From the NCBI RefSeq assembly GCF_958979055.1, contig NC_084895.1:1350001-1414000 (forward strand): a DNA stretch of 64,000 nt, in the 5' to 3' direction. Below are positions 34,095 through 47,422 of this stretch, in pieces. The position numbers were made by a program, and so were the translations under genes. Origin of the DNA: Alnus glutinosa (lineage: Eukaryota > Streptophyta > Magnoliopsida > Fagales > Betulaceae). The notes beneath the pieces were generated by a model. It ran no database searches. It saw only the letters and a program-made list of their open reading frames with translations, and was not told the DNA's origin. Numbering within the stretch: the first letter of the stretch is position 1; each line of letters starts with the position of its first letter.

Positions 34095-37000
34095 ATGGAA
34101 GATACCTCGTCAGTTGTTACATTAATTGACTCTACAACCTCAAAGATTCAACAGCTCCAGAAAGCATTTGCTGAACTTGAAAGTCACCGTGCCATAACCC
34201 TTAACTTGAAATGGAAAGAACTTGAAGAACATTTCCATGGGCTTGAGAAATCCTTGAAGAGGCGTTTTCATGAGTTGGAAGACCAAGAAAAGGAGTATGA
34301 GACCAAAACAATTGAAGCCCAAAAGTTGTTGGAGAAGCGGGCAGCAGCAGTTGTAGCCAAGGAACAAGCTTCACTGGAGAGGCTTCAAGAGAAGAGAGAT
34401 GCTGCTATATTTGCCATTGCTAATGCTCGAGAGAATCCTGCTATATTTGCCATTGCTAATACTCGAGAGAAGCCTGCTGTTGTCACTGATGAGGGCCATG
34501 GTGGGGCACCAAGCATGGAAGAGAAACCACCTGATGCCGTGGCTGCTGAAAGTAACTTAGAAGACATAAAAGTCTCTTCAGTAAGTGGAGATGTAGAGGT
34601 GACATCTTATCCCGAGCTCATAACACTTTGTGAAGAGATGGACTCAAAAGGGCTCCATGCTTTTATATCAGACAACCGAAAGAATCTTGCTGCCATAAGG
34701 GAGGAAATTCCATTAGCATTAAAGGCTGCAGCTAACCCTGCCCACTTGGTCTTGGACTCTTTGGAAGGTTTTTATCATATGGAAGTGTCCAATCTGGATG
34801 GAAAGAAGGATTCAAGCTTGTTGGGTCTCCGTCGAACCTGTATAATGTTGATGGAGTGTCTAAGTATTTTGCTAACAAGCCCAGATGTAGTCTCTGTTCC
34901 TGATATCATTTCAGAAGATGTTAAGAAGCAGGCAAAGGCAATTGCTGAAGAATGGAAGCCTAAATTGGATGTTCTTGACATGGACGCGAGCAATGGGAAC
35001 TCATTGGAGGCTCATGCATTTCTGCAACTTCTGGAAACTTTTGGTATTGCCTCGGATTTTAATGAGGAAGAATTGTCTAGGCTAATACCAATGGTTTCAC
35101 GGCGTCGCCAAACAGCTGACCTTTGTCGTTCCCTTGGGTTATCGGAGAAAATGCCAGGTTTGTCTCAATTGTACCTATGATGATAGATTGAAACCTGTTC
35201 TATGACATTTTGCACAACGTTGACTTTATTAAATGAACTATGCTGAAATCTAATACCTCATCCGTGATAAACAAAATAAGAAATGCTTTGTTTTGCTGAA
35301 CATGTGTCTTATCCTTGGGTTGTCAGAGAAATGGCCAGGTCTGTCTTTCATTTGTGCACATTTTCAATCTGGATGAAAACCTTTTGTGAAGCCTAGCAGA
35401 TTTATTAGATGAAGTTTAGTGACCTTTAATCTCTTCACTGTGCCAAAACAACTAAAACGCATTTGTTCTCTTCATACTTATCAGCCTGTATTTTTTGTGT
35501 ATGTGTGGGCTTGTGTTTCCCTTTACTCAGCGTGTGTCTGTTGTTCCTCCAACAATGTTCTAATTCAGTGAAAGCACTTAAGGAACTAGTCATTCAAGGT
35601 CAAAGACTTAAACTTTCATGAGTATCTTTCATTACTGTTATATCATCGTATGCCCCCCAAATATTCAAATAAGTGATATTCTTTGGAAGCACCACCATGT
35701 CTGAAATGACATCATGTTTTGAATGCTATTTTTTTTCCTATTGTAACTGGTGGTTGCATCATTTATAGACTAACTCCACATATTTCATACCTTAGTGTCA
35801 TATCATTTTTCATAGCCCGTATTAAGCTGGGTAGAGGGATGTGTGTTGATAGTTGGGGCTAAGCTTTTCACGTCGTGTGAACATGGATCCTATTAGTGTT
35901 AAAGGATCCTTGTAGCTGACCTCAATCAGTTGAGATTAAGGCTTGTTTCAGTTGAGTATCATTAACATGCTGGCATATGAGAGGATCGTGGAATTATGCA
36001 AGGGGCTGACGGTGATAACTCTTACAAGATGTAAAAGATTTCTTGGGCTGCATTAAATTTATTTGAACTAGACCAAATTTTGAGGTTGTTTAAAAGAGGC
36101 CCTTTCAGGAGAGCAAAATATCTTTATTTTTAAGGACCGCTCTTTGCGTTCATCCTAGGTGACTTCTGGAGGCAACCTATATATATTTTTTTAACTTATC
36201 AAAAAAAATATATGGATCTCACATTGCATCATCTAAAAAGGTCAAGCAACATGAAGTGTAATTTTCTAGTTTCTGCCAGATGGGCCAACTCTGAGAATAC
36301 AGTAGTTGATAAAATCAACTGCTTTCTCTTTTGTCCATATGTTTTTTTAGTAAGTTTTCATAGTTAATTGTGTTTTTGCTGGTTTTACAGGTGTAATTGG
36401 AGTATTGGTTAATAGTGGAAGGCAAATTGATGCTGTTAACTTGGCTTTTGCATTTGAACTTACTGAACAGTTCTCTCCTGTGCCTTTACTGAAATCCTAC
36501 TTGAAGGAGGCAAGAAAAGCTTCTTCTCCCGTCAAAACTGGAAACTCATCTCCCACAGCACAGGTGTGTTTCCTCAATTTGCATTGTATTAAACAAACTT
36601 ATTTGGATAAGTTTATTTTTGACAATCTTAAATGGGGTGTAATAAATTGATACTGATGTGCTAGGTCCTGAATAGTTATTATTTGGGGGAAAATAACTAA
36701 TAGTTATTTATATCAGTTAGCTTGTTTGTTGCAAGCGAATAGGATATCTGTGTGGAGAGGGTGCTTTACACGGGTCTGAGGTTTACCTGATAGAGATGAG
36801 TACATGAAGTGACCCTACCTTGGAGGGGTTTCTCGTCATAAAAAAGAAAAGAAAAAGAAAGTGCTGTATACATCACTTGCATGGTATTATAATTGGGCAG
36901 AAATAGTTTTGTGGTAGCACCTAGAACCGGAGATGCACATCCATGTAAGTGGTTGTTCTGGCATCTACTCGCTGGCCACTTGGACACTTCAGTCTCTTAA

Positions 37001-38034
37001 TTAGACAATTTACAAATATCTGGATATTTTTGTTGTATGAGTTTTACAGTAACCTCCCGTGACTCATGAGGCTGGACAAGTTGATTGCTTTGTTACCATT
37101 CAAAGACAGGCATCCCACATGTTTTGGCCATCACCACTATATGTTGCAGCTGTGGACCACTTTTAACGTCTTTAGCATTCTTGGTTTCATGTGCATATGA
37201 CATATAACTTATATATTCTGATTATTTATTATCAGGCAGTTATTCATAAATAATAATAATAATAATAATAATTATCAGGCAGTCAGTCTGGTTGATTCGG
37301 TGGTAGAATCCGTGACTAACTCTCTGAATGGGTTTTAAGATCTGTTCCTGGTTAACCATGTTTTATTTGTGTTTACAGCTTGGATTCACTTATTTTCTGG
37401 TGTCTCGGTATCCCTTATGTAATTGCCAAGGGAATTAAGAGGCTTCAATATGTAGTGTGAGCTTGTATGTGTTTGGTGTGTGTCTGTGTGGCATTTTCTC
37501 TTAGGGGCCTACATTTTCATTCTTTGTATGGTCTGGATCTTCCTGGTGTTGATGGGGTTTGCCAAACTCGAAGTTTTTGGTGTTGCCTAACAAGTTTGCT
37601 CTTTGTTCCAGAATGAGGTTAACGAACGAGAGCTGACTGCCCTCAAGGCTGTGATAAGGTGCATTGAAGAGCATAAACTTGAGCATCAGTATCCAGTGGA
37701 TCCACTCCAAAAACGTGTCCTCCTGCTAGAAAAGGCAAAGGCAGACAAGAAGAGGGCAACCGAAGCTGCAAAGCCTCAGCCGAAAAGACCCCGTGCCAAC
37801 GGTGTAGGATATGGGCCGCGTGTCACTAACGTCGCTGCTACTGACAAGACTTTCTACCCCAGAATCACCGATAGGTATCCGCAGTACATGTATGATAATA
37901 GGCAATATGTTTACTCTGGACCTGCTGACAACCACTGCCCGCCTCTTCTGGGTTCTGCAACTTACAACCTCTCTCCCAGTCATGGCAACTACTTCGGAAA
38001 TGGCTACCAGTACCAAGCCCCGTATCTTCACTAG
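34095..38034 (+). CDS. FRL3: FRIGIDA-like protein 3
   Basis: Exons 34095-35157, 36391-36563 and 37612-38034 join in phases 1 and 0 to give 552 aa, near the roughly 558 aa of Arabidopsis FRL3 (At5g48385). The N-terminus (about 10-110) is a charged coiled coil (LEEHFHGLEKSLKRRFHELE). The central FRIGIDA domain (about 175-450) includes SYPELITLCEEMDSKGLHAF, LGLRRTCIMLMECLS and, after exon 2, GVIGVLVNSGRQIDAVNLAF. A basic RPRANG stretch precedes a Tyr/Asn-rich tail. Family members are nuclear plant proteins related to FRIGIDA, the flowering-time scaffold; a specific role for FRL3 is not well defined. Residues 104-127 are two 12-aa copies of AIFAIAN(A/T)RE(N/K)P. A leader intron of about 3.5 kb probably precedes the start codon, because TCTCCAG lies 10 nt before the ATG. 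Confidence 0.95.
34404..34475 (+). repeat. 36-bp in-frame duplication in FRL3 exon 1
   Basis: Two 12-codon units start at 34404 and 34440 and differ at two bases, giving AIFAIANARENP and AIFAIANTREKP at the end of the coiled coil. Confidence 0.95.
35120..35470 (+). repeat. Diverged tandem duplication of the FRL3 exon 1 end and donor
   Basis: CCTTGGGTTATCGGAGAAAA before the donor at 35157 is echoed by CCTTGGGTTGTCAGAGAAAT followed by GGCCAGGTCTGT near 35340. The following 120 bp also align (TTTATTA(A/G)ATGAA, then TTTGTT near the end). Copy 2 lies in the intron and keeps a GT donor but loses the frame. Confidence 0.65.
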
Positions 38035-40078
38035 TTAGCGAAAATGGCAACAAAGAGGTGACTCATCATCATCCTTTCATTTTAACTTGTAGTGTTAACC
38101 CTGGAGCTCTTTGTATGTTGTACTGTATGAATGAATTTTAGTATTTAAGAAGAAGAAAAAAACGGCAAAAAAAGAACAAAAAAAATGTCTTGTTAATTTT
38201 TAGTTGTTGTACAAGAAGATATTTCGGTTCTCTAATATATGCACAATGTTTTCATTTTGTAAATATGTATTATTCCCTCTTCTGTATTTTCCTATTTACC
38301 TCATCTCTTTTACTTTGGTATCTTTTTCTTTTTTTCTTTTATTTATTTATTTATTTATTTATTTTTTTTTTTTGAGTGGGGAAACCGGGAAAGTACCCTT
38401 GCCTCCAAAATTACCACCAAATTTGCAATGTTCTTTCTAAACTTCAAAAAAGTTGCAATCTCTCTTGGCTATTATCAGTTCTTTTTAGTGGTAGGATTTA
38501 ACAAAAAGAAAAAAAAAATGACAAAAATAATCCTTTATAAAATAAAAAAAATTCAGAATAAAGCAAAAAAAAAAAAAAAAAAAAAAACGATGACCTACGG
38601 TCAAGTCGAGGGTCAGTTTAGTGTTTTTTTTTTTTTTTAAGTAATAATAATAAAAAATAAACGAAGATATAGTTGTATTTTCATATATTTCATGAGATAT
38701 AAGGATATTTTAAATTACTTGTTACCGGACTTTGTTAAGAGTCTGTTTGAGTTTTCAATTTAAAAATAGTAATTTCAAAATGTGATTTGATAAAAATGAT
38801 TTTTAAAAAATGTAGTTAAGCGTTATAAAATCAGAATTTGACTTACTTGCGATTTGAAAAAGTAATTTTTTATATTTTTAAATTTTAATTTTTTTAAAAA
38901 CTTAATTTTTAAACGATTTATTATCTGTGATTTGATTTAAAATTAGATTTTTTATCTATGAAATCGCAATTTTAAACGCACCCTATGTTAACGGAGGCTT
39001 GGTAGATTGAGAGGGACATTGCATTTAAAAAAAAAAAAAAGAGAAGAAAAATTTGAGGAGACATTACACTTCTTTTTATTTTTTGAAGTTGAAAAAAACC
39101 GTTACAAACAGAAACATGACGTAGAAAAGATGTTGTGAATTAATGATAAACGATCAAATAATTTCTTAACCGTGTGGCATGATTAAAATATTCTTATTAA
39201 ATTTAAATGGATTTCTCCCTTAATCAACTAAAGATCGCTTAAAATTAAAATAATGATTGGCTTTTTGGATAACTTTATTGAAAAAAAAACAATCAACAAA
39301 AGCCCCCCAAAAAAAAAGCAAGTAAAAAAAAGGCCTATAGTTTTCTATTTCTTTTAATTTTTAATGAAGCATAAGGCTACACGTATGTTCGTGAAGGCTA
39401 TTGACGTAAATTTCTGTTAACTTATGAACGGAAAATGAACAGAGGTACATTTTCTGATTTTAGCCATAAGCAAAATACCATTTACAATACAAATTGAGAC
39501 TTGAATAGAAAAAACTAAAAAGTAATCAAACTACATGCTATGTTAAATGTATTAAAACCTTATTTATTTATTTTGCTTATTCAATGAGTGTTTAATCTTT
39601 TTTTTTTTTTTTAAAAAAAAAACATAAAAAACTATTTTTACAATCCCAAACACACATGGAATGTTAGTATGTTGTATTTGATTTTCCTGTTTTGTTTTTG
39701 TTTTGACAGTTTGCTCTGTAGTTATATTAACCTAATCATTGATTTTAGCTCAAATTGTGTGACCTACTCCCAATTCAAGGAATATTTTATGTCAATACAA
39801 ATGCATCATTCTGTTTGGCTAGGTTTCTTTGTTAGAAACTGTCTATAAGAGTCTGAGTCTATTTTGATTCAAATAGAGTATACACTTTAATGGTGGTATC
39901 TTATGTATACCTATATGGTGGCCTTGTTATGTACCATTTCTTCTTGATTAATAAAAGAATTATCTATATAAAAAAAAAAAAAAAAAGAATTATCTTTCCT
40001 TAAAAAAAAAGAAGAAGCAATTTCTATTTATATATATATATATATAAGTTCGAATCATTGTATTGGCGCCAAAAGAAA
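38035..40078. other. FRL3 3' region and ZIP4 upstream region
   Basis: 38035 onward is FRL3 3' UTR. A (TTTA)n tract is at 38337-38364 and a long A run at 38565-38587. About 38730-38990 is a short element related to 14293-14590 (AGTCTGTTTGAG and CGCAATTTTAAACGCACC ends). At 39958-39988 an AATAAAAG plus A tail with AGAATTATCT on both sides suggests a small retroposition. No gene supported. Confidence 0.4.
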
Positions 40079-43000
40079 ATGAGAATCGCAGAGATCTCAT
40101 CGCCCGGAGCAACCCACAGAGATTCCTCTCCCCACCAACTCCTCCTCTCCCAAATCGAATCCTCCATCAAACAACTCGAGCATCTCTCCCCTGCCGCCTC
40201 CCAAGACGACCGGTCCCCCTCCCTTCACACTCTCTCCTCCGATCTCCGCCGATCCTTCGCTCAACTTACTCACCTCGCTCCCTTCAACAACGACCTCAAG
40301 CTCCACCTATGGAAGCTCAGCTTCCGCCTCTGGAACGCCTGCGTCGACCTCTCCAACGCCGCCTCCTTCCGCTCTTCTCCTTGCGCCGAGCACCACGCCG
40401 AACTCCGCCACGTCGCCTCTGACATCCTCGCCCTCGCTGGCGACGTCCCCGGCGTCCCCTCTCCGGCACTCAAGTCAGCCGCCTTCTACCACAAGACCGG
40501 CCTCCTCTGGCACGACCTCCGCAGGCTCGACCTCGCCTCCGCCTGCTTCGTTCGCGCCACGGACCTCGTCTCCGAGCTCGATCACCGCGCTGTCTCCGGC
40601 GCCGGCGAGAGGAAGCTCCTCCTAGACCTCAATCTCGCGAGATCCCGCACCGCCTGGGAGGCCTCCGACCGGAATCTCTCCCTGGCACTCCTGAACCGGT
40701 CCAAGAGCTTGCTCTTCGGGTCCGCTGAGCACTACTGGGCTCTCGCGAACCAGTACTTGGCGTTTGGCAAGGGTTTGCTATCGAAGGACGATCAGACTAG
40801 CAATAGCGAAGCTCTGAAGCTCATGAACGAATCGTTGGATCTGTGTGAGAAAGGACTCGGATCGAGATCAAGTGCGGTCGATCTCAGGGAACTAAGAGCG
40901 AAGACGCTTCGGTTCATCTCGGCCGTCCATTTGCAAAAGGGAGAGTACGAGAGCGTGATCAAGTGTGTGAGGGTTCTGAGAGATCAGAGTGGGGACCACA
41001 GCCATCCGAGCCTTCCAGTGTTGGCAGTGAAGGCTTGGCTAGGGCTAGGAAGGTACGGCGAGGCGGAGAAGGAGCTAAGGGGCATGGCGGTAAATAAGGG
41101 CGTTCCGCAGGACGTTTGGGTGTCCGCCGTGGAGGCATACTTCCAGGCGGTGGGGACGGCAGGTTCCGAGACCGCCAAGGACGTGTTCTTGGGGTTGTTG
41201 GGCCGGTGCCACATCAACGCTGGAGCAGCCGTGAGGCTTGCCCACCGCGTGGTTGGTGAGGGTGGTTCTGATTCTAAAGTGAGGGCCAAAGTGGCGGCGG
41301 AGCTGGTCTCTGATGAGAGAGTGGTGGCGCTATTCAGCCGCGAGGCCGCCGCTAAGGAGAGGATGTCAATGCACGCTGTGCTTTGGAATTGGTAAGTCCA
41401 ATAATCACGTACATAAATTCCTAGACATGTATGTTGATTAATATATCATAATTGAATCCAAAACCTCTATGTTTAACTAGAATGAGATCTAGCCCTAGTA
41501 TGTTTTCTGTTTGCATTAGAAATTTATAACTATAGTTGGTGTGATTGATCAAAAGTTTGGTACAAATATGTACTGCTAGGCATAACAATATCTGTTGGAT
41601 TGATTTACCAAGACTCTGCTTCATATTTGGAATTTGGAAAAAACAACAGAAACAGGAGAAATTTGATTTTAAGAAATTGAGGTATTTCAAATCATTTCTC
41701 TTTTTGATTGAATTGATTCTCATGTTTGAGATCCAAAATGAGCCAATTGCTTAATACTTTAAATATTTCAGTCCTCTTATTCCCTTTTCTGCCCTGATCT
41801 GTAGCTCTTTTCGCATTCCTCAGTCATTTTTAACTAGGACGAAAAGCCCTCAAAAGTCAAAAGAGTCTCTGAAAGCAAAAGCTCACTTCTAAAAGTAGCT
41901 TTGAAGAAGGTAGAATCTTCATGTTCACTCAAAAAAAAGAAGAAGATTTACATCTAATAAGGCATATAAGATATTTTCTCGATTTGGCTTCTTTTTTTGG
42001 GCAGTGTTCTGAAGCCTCTGCAGCTTTGCTCATTGCACGCATCATAAGAGTAGTGTTCTATATGTTTGAGCATAGTTTCAAACTTTGGTAGATATCAATC
42101 TCTTGGAATTTTCATTATTTCATTGCCAAGGAATTTTAGGATACATCTTCCTTTCAAATATTAGGAATTGATCGCTGCTCAGGTCTTCTCTCTGAGCAGC
42201 TCTAATTACTCGGTGAATCAAGGTTTTTCCACAACTAGGGAGGTCTAAAATATTAGGGCAATAACTTTGGAAGAACCATTGGTGTTATCAAGGAACCTCT
42301 GCTGAAGCCAGATTTAAGGACCTAAAGAGGATTATTGCGTTGAGGAGATGTGGCCAACATAACCGAATGGCCAAGATTAGATTTAATGGTCCTTGGAGAT
42401 ATTGTCACTTAATTGGAGATTTATTAGACCTTTTGTCCTTCGTTAACGGCTTCTCTTGGATTCTCATGTATTCTCTTGTAGTGTTTAAGTGGGACTTTCA
42501 TTGTTTATAGGAATTGTTTCCTCTTATCTTGCTTCCTTTTCTTTTATTTTTTTCCTTTTACCATTTCATATCTTCTTCACGTTGTTGTACTTTCTGTCAA
42601 TATTAAACAGATTCGTTTTCTTCAGGCCTTGAAAAGTTAACAAAGACGGTCTGAGTGTTTTTGTTGCTTGGTTGGATACCCCAAACATGAACCTCACTCA
42701 TGTTTTCTACCATTGCTTGGAAGTACATTATACATAGGACAGGTTTTTATAGCTTCAACTTTATTTCATGAATATTTTTAATGGAGGCAATCAAGCCATA
42801 TCGTTTTTCCATTTGAGCATTTTATACTAGGGTAATTTCCTTAATTGTTCCTAGATGTGATCTTAAAGAGAATAAATCTGGCTTGCTAGTGGTCATGTAT
42901 ACTATCACGTGGCAATAAAAACGTTGACACATGACTTAGCCGTCCAAGTTTTCATGTCACGTGTAAGAAAATATCAATGCCCTCTACCTCGTAACAATTT

Positions 43001-45052
43001 GAAAGGAACTCGTTTGATGGAAACACTACTTAATGTATGAACAGATGATGTTTATTGAAAGCACTCCTTTTCAATTCAAGTCCATTTATTTCAACCATTT
43101 TCTGCCTTCGTCTTACAGTGCTGCGGAATTCTTTCGATCAAAAGATTATGGGACAAGTGCAGAGATGTTTGAAAAATCCATGCTTTATATTCCATATGAC
43201 ATAGAGAGCAAAATTCTCCGAGCCAAGGGATTTAGAGTCTTGTGTCTCTGCCATCTTGGCCTCTCTCAGCTTGATCGAGCTCAAGAATACATCAATGAGG
43301 CTGAAAAGGTATCCTAAATATCAACTACTAGTTGGGAACTTTTGTCTCCGAGATAATTAAGATCTTTAAATGCTTAGAACTAGTTTTTTTTTTTCCCCCT
43401 CTTCTGGGAATGTGACTTTGTAATGCTTTTATATTTCGCAGCTAGAGCCCAACATAGCCTGTGCTTTCCTTAAGGTGCTCTCTCTCTCTCTCTCTCAAAC
43501 ACCCACCCACTCGTGTAGGGGCACAGCACACACGTGCCAGCAGACACGTGCCAGCAGACCTGAAAAATAGTGCCTCTTAGATTAAATGCTAAGCTTGACA
43601 ACAAATACACCCTTCTCTCAGATTTCCCAAAAATATTATTTAATTGATAATTTTGCGAACTTGACATATCTGTTTAATACAGTTCAAGATTTACCTGCAA
43701 AAGAATGACCACCAGGGCGCTATCACTCAAATCCATGCCATGACAACCTGCCTCGATTTTTCAACAGACTTTCTCTCCCTCTCAGCTCATGAAGCTGTTG
43801 CTTGCCATGCTCTTCCTGTGGCTGTGGCTGCTCTATCGAATATGCTAAACTTCTATGTCCCGGGAAAATCCATGCCAACAACAGAAATTGTAGTTCTACG
43901 CACCCTAGTCACAATCCTTTCTCAAGAGCCTGGCAACGAGCTGGAAGCTCTGAAATTTATAAAACGTGCTCATAACCGTGCATCTGAGCTTGGTCCTGAT
44001 CTCTTTTTTGGAAAAGAAGAGGTTGGAAGACGGGAACGGAATTGGTTTGCTGTGACATCATGGAATTTTGGGACAAAAACTGGGAAGGAGAACAACTATG
44101 AACTATGTGCTGAATTTTTGAGATTGTCTTCAGAATTCTACTGTATTCCTGTTGACGGGCAAGTGGAAGAAAATAATGTTATGGTTTGTAAGTCGTTAAT
44201 ATTGACTGTATCTGCCATGATAGCTTCAGAGAATCAAAGGAAGGCTGCATTGTCAGACACCGAAGTGAAGCAAGCTATAGAACTGCTTGATAGAGCAGGG
44301 AAGGTATGCATTATTTGTTGTCATTTGCTTGATTCAAAAAGCCGATGCCTCAATTTTTCACACTCAAATCACTTCTTTCATGGATGCAGATACTGAAGTC
44401 AATCTCAACTGGGACTCGGCTACACGATGATCAAATCACCACCCTTGAGCCTGATCTCTTCTTTATATACACCTTCAGTGCCTATGATATGCAAGGAAGG
44501 CTAAATGATTCAGCATCGCAGCAACTCCTTGTGAAGAGTTTTGCCAGCTCAAAAGCTTGCAATCCCAAGCACCTCCTTCAGATAGGCCTTAGTGCCTACC
44601 AGGGTCCACAATCCAATCATGAAGTAGCCACCTTTGCTCTAAATGAGTGCCTCTCAGCCTTCCTTTCTTCCCCCTCACCGGATTATCAAAACGTTGCTCT
44701 TGTTGTGCGGAAGCTTATTGCGGTAGCAAGCATTCACAAGGGCGATACAGATGATGATGCTGTATATGGCATGTACAAGCAAGCTTACCAGATAATGGTG
44801 GGGTTGAAGGAAGGAGAGTATCCTACTGAAGAGGGAAAATGGCTTGCCATGACAGCGTGGAATCGCGCAGCACTGCCGGTGCGGATGGGGCAGATTGAAA
44901 TGGCCGGGAAATGGATGAATGTCGGCCTGGAACTTGCTAAGCGCATTCCGGGAATGGAGACATACAGGGCATGCATGCAGGACTTTGTTGATGGCTTCAA
45001 AAAGAAATTTCATGTGCAGAATGATAGTGAAAGCAGGCCTCAGCTTATATGA
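40079..45052 (+). CDS. ZIP4: ZIP4/SPO22 meiotic TPR protein
   Basis: Five exons, 40079-41391, 43119-43308, 43442-43474, 43683-44303 and 44390-45052, join in phases 2, 0, 0, 0 to give 939 aa, against about 936 aa for Arabidopsis ZIP4 (At5g48390). The start MRIAEISSP, the segment [24 protein letters not shown] and the junction [32 protein letters not shown] fit the family. The protein is built of TPR-like helices with a SPO22 domain. In plants, yeast and mammals it acts on meiotic chromosomes as part of the ZMM group that promotes interference-sensitive (class I) crossovers. Exon 1 is intensely C-rich with high GC at third positions; later exons are ordinary. Exon 3 is only 33 nt ([11 protein letters not shown]). 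Intron 1 is 1.7 kb and unremarkable. Confidence 0.96.
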
Positions 45053-45465
45053 TGTGAACATCTTGTTGTACAGGAAATTAGTGATGCATCTTTCTCATAC
45101 TGATAGAAAAAAAAAATAAAAAATAAAAAATTGGTGCGTACAAAAGTGACCCTTGTGATTCAAATTGGGTCATTTTAGGCTTATAGGGGCATCCTTCTGA
45201 GTTGTATATCAGCTTATCTTTCGTGTCTATAGAAGTCTTATTATCTCTTGTATCATGCATGGAGCTAATACGGTGAAATATGGGTAAATTTCGGGCCGTC
45301 ATGAATCTTATGATCATTATCCTTTATCTTTTCCACTAAATTCACTATTTTTTTTAGGAGAAAATACCCGAGTACTCTCCAAAATTTGAAGGAAAAATGT
45401 TAGTAACTAAACTTTTATTTCATTTTACTGAATAGGTACTATCAATCAATCATTGTTAAAATTAA
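45053..45465. other. ZIP4 3' flank
   Basis: Probable 3' UTR and short intergenic DNA with nothing recognisable up to the Helitron-like terminus. Confidence 0.4.
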
Positions 45466-47391
45466 CTAGCTTGTAACCCGTGCTATGCCCGGGATTCTTC
45501 CTTATAATTTAGTTTCATAACAATAATAATAAAAAAATAGAAGAAGAGAAGCATAGAAAATATAGATAAAAAATGAAAATTGAAAAACACTAATATAATA
45601 TAATAGGGACAAAAATTTCTTATAAACTAGTTTATAGGAAATTTTTTACGACTCACAATTAAAAAAGACACGTATCCTTTAAATAACATATGCTTCTCAC
45701 ATGCCAAATGACACATGTCAATCTTATATGTGGATTGTAAGAAATCTGTCCATATAATAGTATTATCTTTTTTGTATTACACAAAGTAATAAAAAAACTA
45801 CTCAATAAACATAATACGCTAAAAAATATTATACCCGGTACAAAAAACAACCATATGAAACTCTCTCTCACCATCATTTTCTTGAATTTAGTGTAAAATT
45901 TACAAAAGATAAAATAAGTAATTTGAATGAAAAATAATATATTAATTACATAAAAAATAAAGAATAAATTAGAATTTTCTTTTCCATATACTTTTCCGGT
46001 TCATATGAAACCTTGAAAATCAATATTGTCTATCAATTAAGCACGTTAACAATGTACATTATACAGGAAAAAAAATCAGTGAATAACGTAAATTAAAAAA
46101 TCATCATACCTTGTACTCAAAACAACAAAAATAAAAAAAAAAATAATATAAATTATCAATGCAAAAATAAGGATGGAAAATCAAATCAGAAAAACAGAAG
46201 CACATAAAATAAATACAAACATATTATTTACAATTCTATTGAACACAACCCCAACAAACTTGAAAGGCAAATTAAAAAAAAAAAAGAAAAAAGAAAAAAA
46301 AAAAGCTATAGCAATATTACAAACAAAAAGGTTCCAACAATAGCAAAAACTTCGCTCTCTTTGCTTTGAGCATCACTCCCCGGTAATATAAACAACATTG
46401 CAGTTTTGCATAGTCACAATCCATTACTTCTCTATATATTTATTTGAGAAAGTGAGTGATATTGGAGTGACTTTTGACATTTCCCAAAGAAAAAAAAAAA
46501 AAAAACTAACATTTGACTCTTTGAGGTTTAGTTTGTAACGGACATTTAGTGGGAGGGGAAGCGGTGTTAGAGTAAAAGATTTTACTTAAAGGAAGAGAAA
46601 GAGGTAGAAATTAGTGAGGATTTAATGACAAAAAAAATTGACGTTTCTATTCATTTTTTATTCAATATAAGATAGTTAATTAGTGATATTAAATGCACAA
46701 TTTATTTTACTTGAAATACACAGATCAATTTAGTTTTACTTAAATTACCAGTTTTTTACTCAAATGGCCGGTTCAATATTTAAAAAGTGTGGATTCATGT
46801 CACGTGTCCTAATTCTACGCCAACTCTAAGTTGGAACTCGACTTTTATATATGAATATATGATATGACATGGTATATAAAACATTTAAATGAATTAATAC
46901 ATAAGACCCTTATTTTTAGTTTAATTCATATAAATTAAAACATGTTAAAATATTTGTTCTCATAGGTGTAGTTGAGAATGAAAATAAGTATGAAGAAGAA
47001 AAATAGCAAGAAGAAAACCACGATTTTGATTATCAAAATATAAAATAGAAAATTATTTGGAATTTTTTTTAATGTTGGTGTGATACCTATTATATTTCAA
47101 TCCTATATAATTCTAAACATTCGAAAAAATAAATGAACAAAAAAAAAATGTCATAAACATTCACAAACAAAATGGAAACATATTTAGATTTCAATCAAAA
47201 ATATAAAAATACTAAAGAGTCATACTTATATCACTAATTGAGAGAGAGATGCTACTTGTATCATTAATAGAGAGAGAGAGAGATAGAGATTAAATAGATC
47301 GGTTATATTTAGATTTCAACCAAAAATATAAAAATACCAAAAAGTCATACTTATATCATTAATTGAGAGAGAGACTATTTGTATCATTAAT

Positions 47392-47422
<31 letters not shown>

